From Rikenella sp. (GTDB taxonomy: Bacteria; Bacteroidota; Bacteroidia; Bacteroidales; Rikenellaceae): DNA of 16,290 bases. The notes below the pieces were generated by a model. It was not told where the DNA came from. It made no database searches and saw only the letters and a list, made by a program, of their open reading frames with translations. Shown one piece after another: positions 15,083-16,290 of the stretch. Each line of letters starts with the position of its first letter. Within the stretch, counting starts at the first letter, position 1. The stretch covers positions 2,989 to 19,278 of the forward strand of contig JAIDFC010000090.1 of the NCBI GenBank assembly GCA_029054535.1, given 5' to 3'. The position numbers were made by a program, and so were the translations under genes.

Positions 15083-16072
15083 TCAGCGCCGGTCGCCGAA
15101 GAGCGAGGCCACGAACCGCTCGCGGTCGAACACCTGGAGATCGTCAATCCCCTCGCCCACACCGATATACCGCACCGGAATCCGGAACTGTTCCGAAATG
15201 CCGATCACCACCCCGCCTTTCGCGGTCCCGTCGAGCTTGGTGATGGCCAGCGACGAGATCTGCGTAGCGGCCGAGAACTGCTTGGCCTGCTCGAAAGCGT
15301 TCTGACCCGTAGAGCCGTCCACCACCAGCATCACCTCGTGCGGCGCGCCCGGCACCACTTTCTGCATCACGTTCCGAATCTTGGTCAGTTCGTTCATCAG
15401 GTTGATTTTGTTGTGCAACCGCCCGGCGGTATCGATGATCGCCACGTCGGCCCCCGCCGCTTTCGCTGCCGAGAGGGTGTCGAAGGCCACCGAAGCCGGA
15501 TCGGCCCCCATCTGTTGCTTCACGATCCGCACACCGGCCCGACCGGCCCACACCTCGAGCTGGTCGATCGCCGCAGCCCGGAACGTGTCGGCAGCACCCA
15601 GAAACACACTCTTCCCGACCGCCGCCAGTCGTGCGGCGAGCTTCCCGATGGTGGTGGTCTTCCCCACTCCGTTGACCCCCACGACCATCAACACGAACGG
15701 ATTCCCCGCCGCATCCTTCTCGAACAGCATCCCCAACTCGCCCTCCGCCTCTGCAGACGGAGCCTCGGCCAGCAAAGCCGCCACCTCCTCGCGCAAGATC
15801 CGATCCAACTCGGCCGTCCCCAGGTACTTGTCCCGAGCCACCCGAGACTCGATCCGCTCGATGATCCGCACGGTCGTATCCACCCCCACGTCGGCGGTTA
15901 TCAAAATCTCCTCCAACTCGTCCAAAACCTCCTCGTCCACCCGAGACTTCCCGACTACGGCTCGCGACAACCGACCGAAAATCCCCTCCCGACTCCTCTC
16001 CAAACCGCTCTCCAACGCCTCCTGCTGCGACTCCCCGGCATCACGCTTCTTAAATAACTCGAATATCCCCAT
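15083..16072 (-). CDS. ftsY: signal recognition particle receptor FtsY
   Basis: This 329-residue SRP GTPase docks ribosome-SRP complexes at the inner membrane for co-translational insertion. It has a short N-terminal part starting MGIFELFKK, without the long acidic A domain of E. coli FtsY, as is usual in Bacteroidota. The helical N domain (about 30-115) precedes the G domain, with GVNGVGKTT (132-140), ADTFRAAAIDQL (161-172), DTAGR (214-218), TKLDG (278-282) and the closing GVGEGIDDLQ (304-313). It is complete. The third repeat copy begins about 50 nt upstream of its start, in the opposite orientation. Confidence 0.97.
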   Translation of the reverse strand: MGIFELFKKRDAGESQQEALESGLERSREGIFGRLSRAVVGKSRVDEEVLDELEEILITADVGVDTTVRIIERIESRVARDKYLGTAELDRILREEVAALLAEAPSAEAEGELGMLFEKDAAGNPFVLMVVGVNGVGKTTTIGKLAARLAAVGKSVFLGAADTFRAAAIDQLEVWAGRAGVRIVKQQMGADPASVAFDTLSAAKAAGADVAIIDTAGRLHNKINLMNELTKIRNVMQKVVPGAPHEVMLVVDGSTGQNAFEQAKQFSAATQISSLAITKLDGTAKGGVVIGISEQFRIPVRYIGVGEGIDDLQVFDRERFVASLFGDRR

Positions 16073-16122
16073 TTCTTTGTCTTAATCTTTTATCTCTTTG
16101 TTTATTCTTTAGCGACGGGAGG

Positions 16123-16290
16123 GTACTGTTCTTTTTAACTTCGCTTCGCTTGTTTTCCTCCTCGCCGCTTGGCATAGCGTGCAAGCCCGCTTTGCTCTCG
16201 CTGGCAGCGTCGGTTGTGAACAAAAAGAACCAAAAAAACTTTCGGGAATGCTAACGCATTCCATGGGCTGCCGTAGTCAAGAGCCTTGTT
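16123..16290 (+). repeat. structured intergenic repeat, copy 3, cut by the window edge
   Basis: This copy begins GTACTGTTCTTTTT like copy 1. The palindrome arms (GTTCTTTTT near 16128 and AAAAAGAAC near 16222-16230) are separated by about 80 nt of extra sequence containing AACTTCGCTTCGCTTG. ACCAAAAAAACTT follows as in copies 1 and 2. Then a GGAATGC/GCATTCC hairpin (16245-16262) takes the place of the GCATCCC/GGGATGC hairpin. The rest lies outside the window. Confidence 0.7.

Overview
The window is chromosomal DNA from a GC-rich member of the Bacteroidota, most likely a gut Rikenellaceae/Alistipes-type organism. That placement is inferred from several things. Coding regions are GC-rich and separated by AT-rich gaps. 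Start codons mostly lack clear Shine-Dalgarno sites. A TAnnTTTG-type -7 promoter box is visible. The gene content fits too: a secreted GH123/DUF4091 enzyme next to a lipoprotein GH20 hexosaminidase, a ROK sugar kinase, tandem Sel1-repeat genes, and housekeeping polA, queD, thiC and ftsY. No tRNA, rRNA, transposase, CRISPR array or phage gene is seen.

Layout. (1) 1-2143, plus strand: three tandem Sel1-repeat genes. The first is cut by the window edge, the second is intact with nine exact 36-residue units, and the third is broken by a one-base deletion. The spacers between them are related and carry terminator-like hairpins. (2) 2144-3441: a convergent spacer with a long imperfect hairpin, then a ROK-family kinase on the minus strand. 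(3) 3442-3886: a divergent spacer filled mostly by a ~277-bp structured repeat (copy 1). (4) 3887-6411, plus strand: a polyprenyl synthetase and thiC, 2 nt apart. (5) 6540-9904, minus strand: queD followed by polA. (6) 10014-14996, minus strand: an SUKH (SMI1/KNR4) protein, a GH20 lipoprotein hexosaminidase and a GH123-like enzyme, with repeat copy 2 between the two hydrolases. (7) 15083-16072, minus strand: ftsY, with the start of a third repeat copy running off the right edge.

How the genes fit together. GH20 and GH123-like enzymes should release GlcNAc and GalNAc from host or dietary glycans, and a ROK kinase could phosphorylate glucose or amino sugars. No SusC/SusD pair is present, so this is not a complete polysaccharide-utilisation locus. 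The prenyl synthetase, ThiC, QueD, PolA and FtsY are core metabolism or housekeeping functions.

The most unusual signal is the structured repeat family. Copies 1 and 2 share several hairpins. In both copies the same end of the element lies about 40 nt upstream of the start codon of an unrelated gene. Their central ~69-bp hairpin segment is inverted relative to the flanks. A third, partial copy keeps one internal hairpin with different paired bases. This points to a mobile or cis-regulatory structured element with a core that can flip. No recombinase or transposase is visible in the window.
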